Assembly: GCF_000019525.1 (NCBI RefSeq)
Contig: NC_010506.1
Coordinates: forward strand, 4,712,001 to 4,776,000
Reading direction: 5' to 3'
Length of the DNA stretch: 64,000 nt
DNA from: Shewanella woodyi ATCC 51908
Lineage (GTDB): Bacteria > Pseudomonadota > Gammaproteobacteria > Enterobacterales > Shewanellaceae
In this document: in pieces, positions 27,180-36,830 of the stretch
Layout of the letters: each line of letters opens with the position of its first letter
How positions within the stretch are numbered: position 1 is the first letter of the stretch
Made by a program: the position numbers and the translations under genes
Notes under the pieces: generated by a model
What the model was told of the DNA's origin: nothing
Seen by the model: the letters and a program-made list of their open reading frames with translations, nothing else
Database searches by the model: none

Positions 27180-27845
27180 TTAAGAACACAGTGCCAGATG
27201 ATCGCCGTAGGTCTGTGCCCACCTAAGCAGTTCAACACGATTACGAGAGTGTGTCTTTCTGAAAATCGAGGAGATATGTGCTTTAACCGTATGTTCGCTG
27301 ATACATAAATTATCAGCAATCTCCCTATTTCTAGCGCCACTTGAAACCAATTGAATGATGGTTCGCTCCCGCTTAGTCAATACCTGCAGTATCTCTTCGG
27401 CATCTTGGGAGTAGTCATCACTGGTCTCTAAACGATCAACCAGTTGACGGAACATCTTGCTAATCAAGGTACGATCGTACCAAAGCTCATCCGCCACCAT
27501 CTTTCTTAAGCCAGTCAACATCAGATCCATACGCTGATCTGAATAGAGCAACCCACGGATCCCCAGCAGCAATGCAGAGGCTGGGTCGAGTTTTTTTCTA
27601 TCGACTTGGTAGAGGGCAACAGGCACGTGGGAAACAAGACGAATCGCCAACAGAGGGATCCCTCTATTGTCTAGGGCTGCGCCCTCCTGACCCACGAGGT
27701 AGAAACTATTACGATCGCTGAGTGGTTCAAGCTCAGAAACCTGCTTAACAATCCGTGTCTTCAATCCGATAGACTCAGCTAAAATTGCTAAGTTACATGG
27801 TGTCGATACCTGATGAAGAAAGACCAACTCATCTACTTTACTCAT
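27180..27845 (-). CDS. LuxR-family regulator of the CsgD/VpsT type
   Basis: 221 residues. The C-terminal part is a LuxR helix-turn-helix (LTKRERTIIQLVSSGARNRE and ISEHTVKAHISSIFRKTHSRNR). The N-terminal ~130 residues look like a degenerate receiver without the phospho-acceptor pattern, as in CsgD and VpsT. VpsT binds cyclic di-GMP through a W-[FLM]-[TS]-R motif; here the corresponding spot reads LWYDR, so binding is uncertain. Being next to the extracellular nuclease gene exeM, a biofilm role is plausible but only inferred. Confidence 0.8.
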   Translation of the reverse strand: MSKVDELVFLHQVSTPCNLAILAESIGLKTRIVKQVSELEPLSDRNSFYLVGQEGAALDNRGIPLLAIRLVSHVPVALYQVDRKKLDPASALLLGIRGLLYSDQRMDLMLTGLRKMVADELWYDRTLISKMFRQLVDRLETSDDYSQDAEEILQVLTKRERTIIQLVSSGARNREIADNLCISEHTVKAHISSIFRKTHSRNRVELLRWAQTYGDHLALCS

Positions 27846-28120
27846 CCACTTTCCTCCCTGAAAAGCTAATCCCTAGATAACGCATAAACCGTCTCATTCA
27901 CTGAACCTACAACTAACAGACTCCTACCCATGATGGCTCGTTTTAAGCGATTTGAATAGTATTACTTGTAACCTCAAGTGAAAAACTTATTAAATCAAGG
28001 TTAAATAGAGCGTAAAAAACTGCCAACTCACGCCATAAACACTTACAAAGCATATAAATCATAAAGTTAGCTATAAGAAGTCTATTTTATATACTATATA
28101 AACCTAAGCAAGCTAGGCGA

Positions 28121-28723
28121 CTAATCATTCAGTGCCGCAAGCTGTTTATTATGGGTCTTAACAAGTACCAACAGCGCCACTATAGCGCCCAATAACGCCA
28201 TGCCCATATCCGATTGAGTATCCCAAATATAACCTTGGGTGCCTAAAAACGCCTCGGCATCTTCGCCAGTTAACAGGGCAACCCACCACTCAATCAGTTC
28301 ATAAAATGCCGACAGAGCCAGCGCAAAACAGACACAGATAAAGCTGCACCAAACACCAGGCTTCACCACCTGATTGCGAATAAATACCTCTCTGGCGATC
28401 AAAGCTGGAATAAAGCCTTGGGCAAAATGCCCCACCTTATCGTAATTATTTCTGTCACTGCCTAAGGCATCGGCTATCCAATCAAATAGCGGCACTTCTG
28501 CATAGGTATAGTGGCCTCCCACCATTAAAATAACACAGTGAATAAGGATCAACACATAGAGCATAGGTGTCAGAGGGAAGCGTTTTCGGGTAAAGAACAT
28601 CACAGGCAAAGCGATCAAAGCTGGGGCCACTTCTAAAAACCAGGTAAATTGATCTTTAGGGTTAATACCTGACCAAATCAGGACTAATAGGAAAATAGTC
28701 AGCCAAATATGCTGTTTATTCAA
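28121..28723 (-). CDS. DUF2238 (YjdF-like) inner-membrane protein
   Basis: 200 residues, six transmembrane helices. The family motifs NNYDKVGHFAQGFIPALIARE and FYELIEWWVALLTGEDAEAFLGTQGYIWDTQSDM are clear, with many conserved charged and aromatic residues in the loops. Function unknown. It is divergent from serA. Confidence 0.88.
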   Translation of the reverse strand: MNKQHIWLTIFLLVLIWSGINPKDQFTWFLEVAPALIALPVMFFTRKRFPLTPMLYVLILIHCVILMVGGHYTYAEVPLFDWIADALGSDRNNYDKVGHFAQGFIPALIAREVFIRNQVVKPGVWCSFICVCFALALSAFYELIEWWVALLTGEDAEAFLGTQGYIWDTQSDMGMALLGAIVALLVLVKTHNKQLAALND

Positions 28724-28889
28724 AATTGGAACCTCTTATATGTATTATCTCTATTGTTCTAGGGAAAGAATAATAACTTTAGCCATCTAGCCCTCCACAC
28801 TGAACAAAAAAAGTGCTAATTTGGTGCCGGACAACAGACAGTCTATAAAAATAACCATAATACCAATAATTGAAGAGGGTACCTAAATC

Positions 28890-30119
28890 ATGGCGAAACA
28901 TTCGCTGGACAAGGATAAGATCAAGATCCTGCTTTTGGAAGGCGTCCACCAATCAGCGGTAGATGTATTCAAGCGTGCTGGTTACAGCAACATCGAATAC
29001 CACAAGGCATCTCTTGGAGAAGAGGCACTCAAGGCATCGATAAAGGATGCGCATTTTGTTGGCCTAAGATCACGGACTCAATTGACTGAAGCGGTATTAA
29101 GTCAGGCGGAGAAACTGGTCGGAATTGGTTGTTTCTGTATCGGTACTAATCAGGTCGATCTCAACTATGCTGAGAAACTCGGTGTGCCTGTATTCAACGC
29201 GCCCTTCTCTAACACACGCAGTGTGGCAGAGCTGGTACTTGGCGAGATCATCATGCTATTTCGTGGTATTCCTCAGCGTAATGCCATGGCTCATCGTGGT
29301 GGTTGGCTTAAGAGTGCAACCGGTAGCTATGAAGCCCGTGGCAAAACACTCGGTGTGATAGGTTATGGCCATATTGGTACTCAGTTAGGGATCCTAGCCG
29401 AGACCTTAGGTATGCGTGTCGTTTTCTTCGATATCGAAGATAAGCTACCACTGGGCAATGCCCAGCAGATCCACTCGATGCAGGAGCTGATGTCTCTTGC
29501 CGATGTGGTCAGTCTGCATGTTCCTGAGACCCCACAAACCAAAGAGATGATCGGTGAAGCAGAGCTGGCTTGTATGAAAAAAGGCAGCATCTTAATTAAC
29601 GCCTCTCGCGGTACTGTGGTCGACATTGACGCTCTAGCATCAACGCTTAAAGCTGAAAAGATAGCTGGTGCAGCCATCGACGTTTTCCCTGTAGAGCCTA
29701 AGTCTAACGATGATGAGTTTATTAGCCCGCTACGTGGTCTAGACAACGTAATCTTAACCCCACATGTGGGCGGCAGCACTCAGGAAGCACAGGAGAACAT
29801 AGGTATCGAGGTTGCTGGCAAGTTGGCCAAGTACTCTGATAATGGATCAACCATGACCGCAGTGAACTTCCCTGAGGTATCGTTGGCCCAGCATAAAGAT
29901 GCTTCACGTCTGCTGCATATTCACCACAACCGCCCTGGCGTGTTGATCAAGATTAACCAAGCGTTTGCCGAGAAAGGGATCAATATCGCGGCCCAGTATC
30001 TGCAAACAACGGCTGAAATTGGTTACGTTGTGATGGAAGTGGATTCAGACCAAGCCGATGAAGCACTCGAGCAGATGAAGGCCATTGAAGGCACTATTCG
30101 TACTCGTCTACTTCACTAA
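28890..30119 (+). CDS. serA: D-3-phosphoglycerate dehydrogenase SerA
   Basis: 409 residues, the length of the E. coli type enzyme. The NAD-binding loop reads GVIGYGHIGTQLG, the catalytic residues are in the segments CFCIGTNQVDL, NASRGTVVD and TPHVGGSTQEAQ (His of the Glu-His pair), and a C-terminal ACT domain starts at about residue 335 (RLLHIHHNRPGVLIKINQAF). The ACT domain gives feedback inhibition by serine. It catalyses the first step of serine synthesis in the cytoplasm. GAGG lies just upstream of the start; a terminator follows. Confidence 0.97.
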   Translation: MAKHSLDKDKIKILLLEGVHQSAVDVFKRAGYSNIEYHKASLGEEALKASIKDAHFVGLRSRTQLTEAVLSQAEKLVGIGCFCIGTNQVDLNYAEKLGVPVFNAPFSNTRSVAELVLGEIIMLFRGIPQRNAMAHRGGWLKSATGSYEARGKTLGVIGYGHIGTQLGILAETLGMRVVFFDIEDKLPLGNAQQIHSMQELMSLADVVSLHVPETPQTKEMIGEAELACMKKGSILINASRGTVVDIDALASTLKAEKIAGAAIDVFPVEPKSNDDEFISPLRGLDNVILTPHVGGSTQEAQENIGIEVAGKLAKYSDNGSTMTAVNFPEVSLAQHKDASRLLHIHHNRPGVLIKINQAFAEKGINIAAQYLQTTAEIGYVVMEVDSDQADEALEQMKAIEGTIRTRLLH

Positions 30120-30151
30120 GCTTATACAAAGAACACAGCGGTAAACTAAAA

Positions 30152-30190
30152 ATATCGGGCGTACAATGTAAAAATTGTGCGCCCGATTTA
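30152..30190 (+). terminator. Intrinsic terminator after serA
   Basis: ATCGGGCGTACAAT / ATTGTGCGCCCGAT, a 14-base stem with one mismatch, followed by TTTA. Confidence 0.75.
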
Positions 30191-30253
30191 TATCCGTCGC
30201 CCCTATTTGGCGTTACAATCCTACTCACATAAGCCCCTTTTTTGGATAACAAT

Positions 30254-31216
30254 ATGACCCAGTCTGTTTCTCAGCTCGCTTGGAATCCGAGTGAATCCGC
30301 TCAACTTATCTTTGCTAACCTGTCTCATATGGGATTGATGAGTGTGACTGGCGAGCAAGGCCGTAGCTTCATTCACGGGCAGGTCACCACAGATATCAGC
30401 TCACTTGAGAGCAACCAATGGAGATGGGGTGCTCACTGCGATCCTAAAGGAAAGATGCTGGCCAGTTTCAGAACCTTCTCGGTTGCAGATGCCCTCTTTA
30501 TGATGATGCCAAAAGATACCTTGGCGGCAGATCTACCACAACTGGCTAAATACGCCGTGTTCAGCAAGGCTGACCTTGTTGATGTATCTGCAGACTGGAC
30601 CATCTTAGGCGTAGCTGGAGAGCAGGCACAGGAGTGGGTAAATAACTACTTTGGTGAGATCACCCAAGAGTTAACTGAGATCCCAGGCGGTGTACTGCTT
30701 AAAGATGGCGAACGCTTTATTATCATTATAGAGAATGCCCCTTCTGAGCCACTATTAAGCTCAATCAATACGCCAATCCAAGAAAGTAGTGCATGGCAAG
30801 CATTGGAGATCCAAGCTGGCCTGCCTAACCTAGGCGTCTCACATCAAGGTCAATTTGTGCCGCAGATGTGTAATGTACAAGCAATTAACGGTATCAGCTT
30901 CAAAAAAGGTTGCTACATGGGCCAAGAGACCATCGCACGCATGAAATACCGTGGCGGCAATAAGCGCGCCCTCTATATTCTCTCAGGCACCAGCTCACAA
31001 ACCTTAGCGCTAGACAGCCGATTGGAGCTTGCCATCGAAGATGGCTTTAAAAAGGTCGGTACCATTATCGAGCTAGTGCAATCAGGCGATCAGGTACTGC
31101 TTAGTGCTGTCCTACCTAATGACACGGAAAACAGCGCCAAGTTAAGAGTTGCCGACGATGAGACCTCAAGCCTAACTATTCAGCCACTGCCCTACTCACT
31201 AGAAGATGAAGCTTAG
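30254..31216 (+). CDS. ygfZ: tRNA-modifying/Fe-S repair protein YgfZ
   Basis: 320 residues from ATG 30254 (GGAT upstream); the TTG at 30242 is less likely. The YgfZ/GcvT-like fold is shown by the N-terminal FIHGQVTTDI and by the hallmark KGCYMGQETIARMKYRG, in which the Cys is conserved. YgfZ binds folate and helps Fe-S enzymes such as the tRNA methylthiotransferase MiaB. It is a single gene with a terminator. Confidence 0.92.
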   Translation: MTQSVSQLAWNPSESAQLIFANLSHMGLMSVTGEQGRSFIHGQVTTDISSLESNQWRWGAHCDPKGKMLASFRTFSVADALFMMMPKDTLAADLPQLAKYAVFSKADLVDVSADWTILGVAGEQAQEWVNNYFGEITQELTEIPGGVLLKDGERFIIIIENAPSEPLLSSINTPIQESSAWQALEIQAGLPNLGVSHQGQFVPQMCNVQAINGISFKKGCYMGQETIARMKYRGGNKRALYILSGTSSQTLALDSRLELAIEDGFKKVGTIIELVQSGDQVLLSAVLPNDTENSAKLRVADDETSSLTIQPLPYSLEDEA

Positions 31217-31226
31217 GTTATAAACT

Positions 31227-31254
31227 GCGAGTTGCGAGTTGCGAGTTGCGAGTT
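31227..31254. repeat. Four tandem copies of the heptamer GCGAGTT
   Basis: Perfect 7-bp repeats, 28 bases in total, just after the ygfZ stop and before its terminator. Copy number may vary by slippage. Confidence 0.8.
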
Positions 31255-31272
31255 AAGTATCGTTTCAAAAAT

Positions 31273-31298
31273 AAAGGCGCCTAGAGCGCCTTTTTTAT
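31273..31298 (+). terminator. Intrinsic terminator after ygfZ
   Basis: AAGGCGC / GCGCCTT stem with a short loop followed by TTTTTT. Confidence 0.85.
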
Positions 31299-31442
31299 CG
31301 GCTTAAAACAACTCAGCAGAAACATCTACTAACTAGTTAAACACTTTAGTTTCATTGACATTCATTGAGTTTGATGGCATCAAAAGACCACTTAAAAAAG
31401 TTAGCAAAAAAGATAGAGCGACATCACCCAGGAATAAAAATA

Positions 31443-34400
31443 ATGAAAACAAAACTCACCTTAGCTGCATTGTGTATTCTGGCTAGCAGCGTTCAAGCAG
31501 AAACCTTACTCCTACAAGAACCCAGTATCGCCCAAAATAAGATAGCCTTTGTTTATGCAGGCGACATCTATGTGTCAAACAAGCAGGGACAGCAGGTCAC
31601 ACGCATCACCTCCCATGCCGCCAACGAATACGCCCCTCATCTGTCACCTGATGGCCAATGGATCGCCTTTACTGCCGATTATGAAGGCAATAATGACGTC
31701 TACATAGTGCCAGCGACTGGCGGTCAGCCTAAGCGGCTCACCTGGCACCCAGGCACAGATGAAGTCAGAGGCTGGTCACCTGATGGCAAGAGCGTGCTGT
31801 TTACCTCACGCCGAGATATTGCACACAATCGTACCGGACAGCTATTTAGTGTGGCAATACAGGGCGGCTTCCCTACAAAAGTGATGGAAGCAGTGGTCTC
31901 TGATGGCAAAATGAATGCCGATGGCTCTAAGCTAGCCTACAACCCAGAGCGTTTAGCCCATGGTGGTAAGAATGGTTGGCGTAATCACCGAGGTGGTACA
32001 ACACCACCGGTGTGGATCTATGACCTTAATAAGAACAGCTATGTAGAGGTTCCCCATGGCAACTTCTCTGATAGTTCACCTATGTGGGTAGGCGAAGATA
32101 TTTACTTCATCTCAGATCGCAGCAAACATAAAAATATCTACAGCTTTAAACAGGGTCAGGTCGAGCAAGTAACCCACTTCAACCAATGGGATGTTGCCAA
32201 TGCCAACGCATTTGGCAGCGACATTGTTTTTGAAAAAGGTGGCGCGATATTTCTACTCGATACATTAACAGGTAACAGCAAGCAACTTAATATCGATATA
32301 AAAGTGGACTTGCCTCAGCGCCGTACCCAGTTCAAAGATGCGATGCCCTCGCTCTCCAGTAGCCAGATCTCAGCAACGGGCAAACAGGTGCTGTTAAGTG
32401 CACGAGGCGAAGTCTTTAGCGTTCCGGTGAAAGATGGCAGTACCTACAACCTCACCAACACATCGGGTCAAAATGAGCGCGATGCTCTGTGGTCACCACT
32501 GGGTGAACAGATAGCCTATATCACTGATAAAGGTGGCGATTACCGCTTGGTGTTGGCGGATCAATTTGGAGAGGTACAGAAAACTTTAGATTTAGGCAAA
32601 CATACCGCCGATTTCTATCTATTTAGCTGGATGCCAGACGGTAAACATATCGTCTTTGGTGACTCCAATATGGCTCTATGGTTAATCGAACTCAAGTCAG
32701 GCAAGAAAACCAAGGTCATGAAGAATATCGCCATGACCTCCTATGATGTCGTGAGCTCCCCAGACAGCAAATGGTTAGCCTATACCCGCAATAACACTAA
32801 CTATCTGCGCGATCTGTATCTCTACAATATTAAAGATAAGTCTCACCATAAAATCACTGATGGCATGAGTGACAACGCAGAGCCAGTATTTAGCCCAGAT
32901 GGTCAATACCTCTACTTTGCCTCCTCAACCAACAAGGGATTAACGGCATTTGGATTAGACCTATCAAGCCAAGAGCGCCCACAGCGCTATGGGTTATATG
33001 CCGCAGTATTGCAGCAAGATGGTCAATCTCCCCTTATGCCTAAGCTGGCCGATGAGGCCTATCGCAGCGTTAATGGCAGCCAAGATAAAGATGAGGAGGA
33101 AGCGGATGACTCACTACCAAGCATAGATATCAAAGGCCTCTCAAAACGAATTGTCGCTCTGCCAGTCCCGCAGCGTAATTACTGGGGATTAACGGCTACT
33201 GACGACAATAACCTCTACTTCATTGAGGGAGTACAGATTGGCTCAAGTATCGAACTTGATGGTAAGCCACTACGCAGCTCACAGCTAAAGCGTTTCAATT
33301 TTGAGGAGCGCAAAGTCGACAAGGTTGCCGAGAAGATTGAGTCAGTCACAGTCTCAGCAGATGGTAAACAGCTATTGCTGGTCGGTGAAGGGAATGCACT
33401 CTCTACCGCCACAGTTGCAGAGAAGGTGGAAGTCACCCCACTCAATACCGCAGATGTTAAAGCGCGTATTAATCCAACCCAAGAGTGGGCACAGATCTTC
33501 GATGAAGCATGGCGCAATGAGCGTGATTACTTCTACGACCCTAAGATGCACGGGCTTGATTGGCAGGGAGTGTACGACAAATACCAACCACTGTTTAAGC
33601 ATGTTGGTCGCCGTGAAGATCTCAATAACTTAATGCGTGAGATGATCTCTGAGATGCAGGTTGGCCATAACTACATTATCGGCGGTGATGTTCACCGTGA
33701 AGAGACCATGAAAGTCGGACTATTGGGCGCTGATTTTGAGGTCAAAAACGGCCTGTACCGCATCAAAAACATCTACACAGGAGAAGCGTGGAACCCACAT
33801 CTTAAAGCGCCATTAGCAGTGCCTGGTAATAAGGTCAGCGTTGGCGACTACATTCTTGAGGTGGATGGACAGCCCCTTGATGCTTCAATCAACCTCTACT
33901 CACTGTTTGTAGGCAAGGTAGATAAACAGGTACGCCTAACTGTGAGCCCAAATGGCAAAGCCAAAAAAGCCCATACTCTTGTGGTAGAGCCGATTAAATC
34001 AGAGTTTGATCTGCGCCATTGGCACTGGATTGAAGACAACCGCAACTATGTCACCAAAGCAACAGGTGGTAAGGTGGGCTATGTCTACCTGCCCAATACC
34101 ACCACCGCAGGTTACACCTCATTTAACCGCATGTTCTTCGCACAAGTTGATCGCAAAGGAGTCATTTTAGATGAGCGTAGTAACGGTGGCGGTCAAGCGG
34201 CTAACTATATTATCGATGTATTAAATCGTCAGTACTTGTCAGGTTGGAAGTACCGCTCAGGTGACATGGTTTATGACACACCAGCAGGCGCAATTTATGG
34301 CCCTAAAGTAATGCTGATTGACCAAGATGCGGGCTCTGGAGGAGACTTCTTACCTTATGCGTTTAAACGATTAGAGCTAGGCACCTTAGTGGGTAAAACC

Positions 34401-34682
34401 ACTTGGGGCGGCCTGATTGGGATCTCGGCTAACCGCGACTTTATCGATGGCGGCCGCGTAACAGTGCCCAACTTCCGCTTCTTCACCCCAGATCATGAGT
34501 GGCGTGTTGAAAACGAAGGTGTCGCACCTGATATCGAAGTGGAACTAGATCCTGTCGCCGTCAATAAGGGGCAAGATCCACAACTAGATCGCGCCATTAA
34601 AGAGGTTCAGCAACAGCTGAAAAGCTTTAAACCTGTGCGCCACGATACGCCACCGGCGTTCCCAACAGAGTTAGGACGCTAA
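31443..34682 (+). CDS. Tricorn-like S41 peptidase, exported
   Basis: 1,079 residues from the ATG at 31443 (AGGA ten bases upstream), which gives a proper signal peptide ending SSVQA; the frame upstream to 31365 is not needed. Two beta-propeller parts with WD40/TolB-like repeats (YAPHLSPDGQWIAFTADYEG, EPVFSPDGQYLYFASS) occupy the first ~650 residues, then a C1 domain, a PDZ domain (about 780-860) and the S41 core with nucleophile motif AGSGGDFLPYAFKR. It probably degrades peptides in the periplasm. The cytoplasmic archaeal tricorn has the same domain order. Confidence 0.92.
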   Translation: MKTKLTLAALCILASSVQAETLLLQEPSIAQNKIAFVYAGDIYVSNKQGQQVTRITSHAANEYAPHLSPDGQWIAFTADYEGNNDVYIVPATGGQPKRLTWHPGTDEVRGWSPDGKSVLFTSRRDIAHNRTGQLFSVAIQGGFPTKVMEAVVSDGKMNADGSKLAYNPERLAHGGKNGWRNHRGGTTPPVWIYDLNKNSYVEVPHGNFSDSSPMWVGEDIYFISDRSKHKNIYSFKQGQVEQVTHFNQWDVANANAFGSDIVFEKGGAIFLLDTLTGNSKQLNIDIKVDLPQRRTQFKDAMPSLSSSQISATGKQVLLSARGEVFSVPVKDGSTYNLTNTSGQNERDALWSPLGEQIAYITDKGGDYRLVLADQFGEVQKTLDLGKHTADFYLFSWMPDGKHIVFGDSNMALWLIELKSGKKTKVMKNIAMTSYDVVSSPDSKWLAYTRNNTNYLRDLYLYNIKDKSHHKITDGMSDNAEPVFSPDGQYLYFASSTNKGLTAFGLDLSSQERPQRYGLYAAVLQQDGQSPLMPKLADEAYRSVNGSQDKDEEEADDSLPSIDIKGLSKRIVALPVPQRNYWGLTATDDNNLYFIEGVQIGSSIELDGKPLRSSQLKRFNFEERKVDKVAEKIESVTVSADGKQLLLVGEGNALSTATVAEKVEVTPLNTADVKARINPTQEWAQIFDEAWRNERDYFYDPKMHGLDWQGVYDKYQPLFKHVGRREDLNNLMREMISEMQVGHNYIIGGDVHREETMKVGLLGADFEVKNGLYRIKNIYTGEAWNPHLKAPLAVPGNKVSVGDYILEVDGQPLDASINLYSLFVGKVDKQVRLTVSPNGKAKKAHTLVVEPIKSEFDLRHWHWIEDNRNYVTKATGGKVGYVYLPNTTTAGYTSFNRMFFAQVDRKGVILDERSNGGGQAANYIIDVLNRQYLSGWKYRSGDMVYDTPAGAIYGPKVMLIDQDAGSGGDFLPYAFKRLELGTLVGKTTWGGLIGISANRDFIDGGRVTVPNFRFFTPDHEWRVENEGVAPDIEVELDPVAVNKGQDPQLDRAIKEVQQQLKSFKPVRHDTPPAFPTELGR

Positions 34683-34710
34683 TGGCTAACTATCGATGAT
34701 TGATGGATTA

Positions 34711-34736
34711 AAAAAGGCGCCTAGGGCGCCTTTTTT
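34711..34736 (+). terminator. Intrinsic terminator after the tricorn gene
   Basis: AAAAAGGCGCC, short loop, GGCGCCTTTTTT. The symmetric A and T tracts let it serve the convergent phnN gene as well. Confidence 0.9.
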
Positions 34737-34751
34737 ATGCTTGTAAAAGTG

Positions 34752-35318
34752 TTACTCAGCTGGAATAGAGTCTCTTATTAATCTTTGATAATAATTGGAA
34801 AATTGAGTTAACGAGGCCTCAAGGCTGCCGCTGTTATCTATGGTGATAGACCGCTCAGGTAACGACAAAGGGTGAGCTTGTGCTCTGGCCAGCCGCTTGA
34901 TGATCTGCGCTTCACTCTCCCTGCCCCGCATACGTAAACGCTCGGCTAAGGTGATATCATCAACCTGCATCAGCACAGGGAAAAGCCTATCGGCAAACTT
35001 ATCCTGCATCTTGCCTAAGTACTCTCTTGAGCCATTAAGCACCACATCTAGACCTAAATTGAGCCAGGTATCGATCTCGGCTCCCAAGGCATAGTGATGT
35101 TGATGTGCCTGCCAATCAATCGAAAAAAGCCCCTTCTGCTTACGGTAAAGAAACTCCCGCTGAGACAACTCAATATGGTTCTCTCCGCCCGCTGTCGCGC
35201 AGCGAGTAATATAGCGATGAGCATACAAAATAGAGTCAGGCCATGTCTCTCTAACAGCCTGAATAAAGGTGTCCTTTCCAGAACCCGATGGCCCAATCAC
35301 ATAGAATAACCTGCCCAT
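34752..35318 (-). CDS. phnN: Ribose 1,5-bisphosphate phosphokinase PhnN
   Basis: 188 residues of the guanylate-kinase-like fold. The P-loop reads GPSGSGKDT (about residues 9-17), and the blocks RYITRCATAGGENHIELS, FSIDWQAHQHHYALG and VVLNGSREYL match PhnN. The enzyme makes PRPP from ribose 1,5-bisphosphate, normally the last step of the C-P lyase pathway. No other phn gene is in the window, so this is an orphan copy, as reported for several bacteria where PhnN may serve PRPP supply. It is convergent with the tricorn gene. Confidence 0.9.
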   Translation of the reverse strand: MGRLFYVIGPSGSGKDTFIQAVRETWPDSILYAHRYITRCATAGGENHIELSQREFLYRKQKGLFSIDWQAHQHHYALGAEIDTWLNLGLDVVLNGSREYLGKMQDKFADRLFPVLMQVDDITLAERLRMRGRESEAQIIKRLARAQAHPLSLPERSITIDNSGSLEASLTQFSNYYQRLIRDSIPAE

Positions 35319-35441
35319 ATCTCTCCTAATATCCCCATCATCTTCGGGCTATTAAATTTGAAAACCATAGTAACCGCTCAAAAAATAGCATATCAGCAAA
35401 ACTAAAACTGCGAACTACTCAGAACTTTACAGTATCAGATT

Positions 35442-35970
35442 ATCAGGCTAGCTTGAGCATCTTGCTTCGCAACTTGAATCTTTATAGTTAGACTTCGTCT
35501 AACAACTAAGTCGTGGAATTCCATTCCCTTCTCGTAATAAAGAGCAGGGCAAGGAGGACTGCAGTCTATCCAAATGCATCCATGCACAAAGGCCAGTTCG
35601 ACATCCTTAGTCTCTCGCTCATAAACTCAGTTACCAAAGGTAACTACTCGCCTTGCATCACCCCTTGCCGCCCCGACGAAGTTACATGCATTAGGTACAG
35701 GTCTCATACTCCAACAAAAATACCTAACGGCTTAGATGCTACATCCATGTAGCTCCAAGCCTTATCCATCATCCATGATGGATATACGGCATTTTCATTT
35801 ACGTATTTCGACAACTTCCAACGGGGAGTAGTTTTAATCTGCAACGGTGTTTGGAATAACTGAGAGTTTTAGCTATTCCATCTTTCATAAGAGAGCCTTA
35901 ACCATAGAACGATTGCGCTCATAGCTCTAAGGCCTCGCTTTACAGCCTCTGCTAATCAGGCTAGCTTGAG
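35442..35970. repeat. Family B palindromic element, copy 1, between 16-bp direct repeats
   Basis: ATCAGGCTAGCTTGAG occurs at 35442-35457 and 35955-35970 and brackets the element. Inside, 35510-35683 is nearly identical to 36469-36642. The element is a string of small palindromes: GTTAGAC-TTC-GTCTAAC, TGGAATTCCA, TGCATCCATGCA, TTACCAAAGGTAA, CTACATCCATGTAG, TCCATCATCCATGATGGA. The ORF through it is a by-product. It separates phnN from the DksA/TraR-like gene and may have disturbed that gene's start. Confidence 0.7.
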
Positions 35971-36001
35971 AGTTACCCACCCCAACCTACGGCAGAACGC
36001 T

Positions 36002-36361
36002 TTGAAACAAGCCCCACTTAGCAGCGACGAAAGAGCGCAACTGCTAACCAAGTTAAAGCAGGAGCTCAATGAATTAGAGCAGCAACTTGAGCTCGCTCAT
36101 TCACGTGGTGCACCTGTGATATTAGATCAACAAGCTGTTGGTCGGGTTTCTCGTATTGATGCCATTCAGCAGCAGGAGATGGCTCAAGCCAGTGAAGTGT
36201 TAATGCAACAACATATAGTGCGGATTAAGCAGATCTTCCTCGATACTGATGAGTATGGTTTTTGCCTTGAATGTGGCGAACCAATTGGTTTGGGTAGATT
36301 GACGATACACCCTACAGCTGAGATGTGTATTGGGTGTCAAAGTGAGGCTGAGAACTGTTAG
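36002..36361 (+). CDS. DksA/TraR-family C4 zinc-finger protein
   Basis: 119 residues if started at the TTG at 36002 (LKQAPLSSDERAQLL...); the frame stays open to 35966 but those residues come from a repeat and are not protein-like. The N-terminus is a helical hairpin (LLTKLKQELNELEQQLELA...QQQEMAQASEVLMQQ) and the C-terminus a C4 zinc finger (FCLECGEPI...MCIGCQ, Cys-x2-Cys ... Cys-x2-Cys). Such proteins enter the RNA polymerase secondary channel or are uncharacterised relatives. No good ribosome binding site is visible, and the insertion just upstream may have removed it. Confidence 0.7.
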   Translation: MKQAPLSSDERAQLLTKLKQELNELEQQLELAHSRGAPVILDQQAVGRVSRIDAIQQQEMAQASEVLMQQHIVRIKQIFLDTDEYGFCLECGEPIGLGRLTIHPTAEMCIGCQSEAENC

Positions 36362-36439
36362 ATAGTTCTCTGGTATCTCGTTTTTGGATTAATTTGTAAT
36401 TTGAACATTACCGTTGTTTTCAGCTTCTTCGCTCTAAAT

Positions 36440-36830
36440 TAGTTTTTCCAAACTTCGTTTGGATTAACGTCGTGGAATTCCATTCCCTTCTCGTAATAAA
36501 GAGCAGGGCAAGAAGGACTGCAGTCTATCCAAATGCATCCATGCACAAAGGCCAGTTCGACATCCTTAGTCTCTCGCTCATAAACTCAGTTACCAAAGGT
36601 AACTACTCGCCTTGCATCTCCCCTTGCCGCCCCGACGAAGTTGCCTTCCTCGTATTCCATTTCAAATTTACTAACGCTTCCAATGGTGCATCCTGCACCC
36701 CGGAATCTAATCCGACATCCATGTCGACTTCACGTAATTAATTCCAACGCCCTTCGGTAACTTCCAACGGGGAGTTGTTGTAGCTTTAGGCGCTGTTTGG
36801 AGTAGTTAGGGGATCTATCTTTTCTATCTG
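36440..36830. repeat. Family B palindromic element, copy 2
   Basis: The core 36469-36642 matches copy 1 at 35510-35683 in direct orientation (offset 959 bp). The flanking halves diverge in sequence but keep matching palindromes: TCCAAAC-TTC-GTTTGGA in place of GTTAGAC-TTC-GTCTAAC, and CGACATCCATGTCG in place of CTACATCCATGTAG. Both copies end near CTTCCAACGGGGAGT. No gene inside. Confidence 0.75.

Noticed and set aside
35513..35752. 79-codon ORF in family B copy 1
   Set aside because: It reads through the repeat and is identical in its first half to the ORF in copy 2; it reflects the repeat, not a gene.
36472..36741. 89-codon ORF in family B copy 2
   Set aside because: Same as the previous; a by-product of the repeat sequence.
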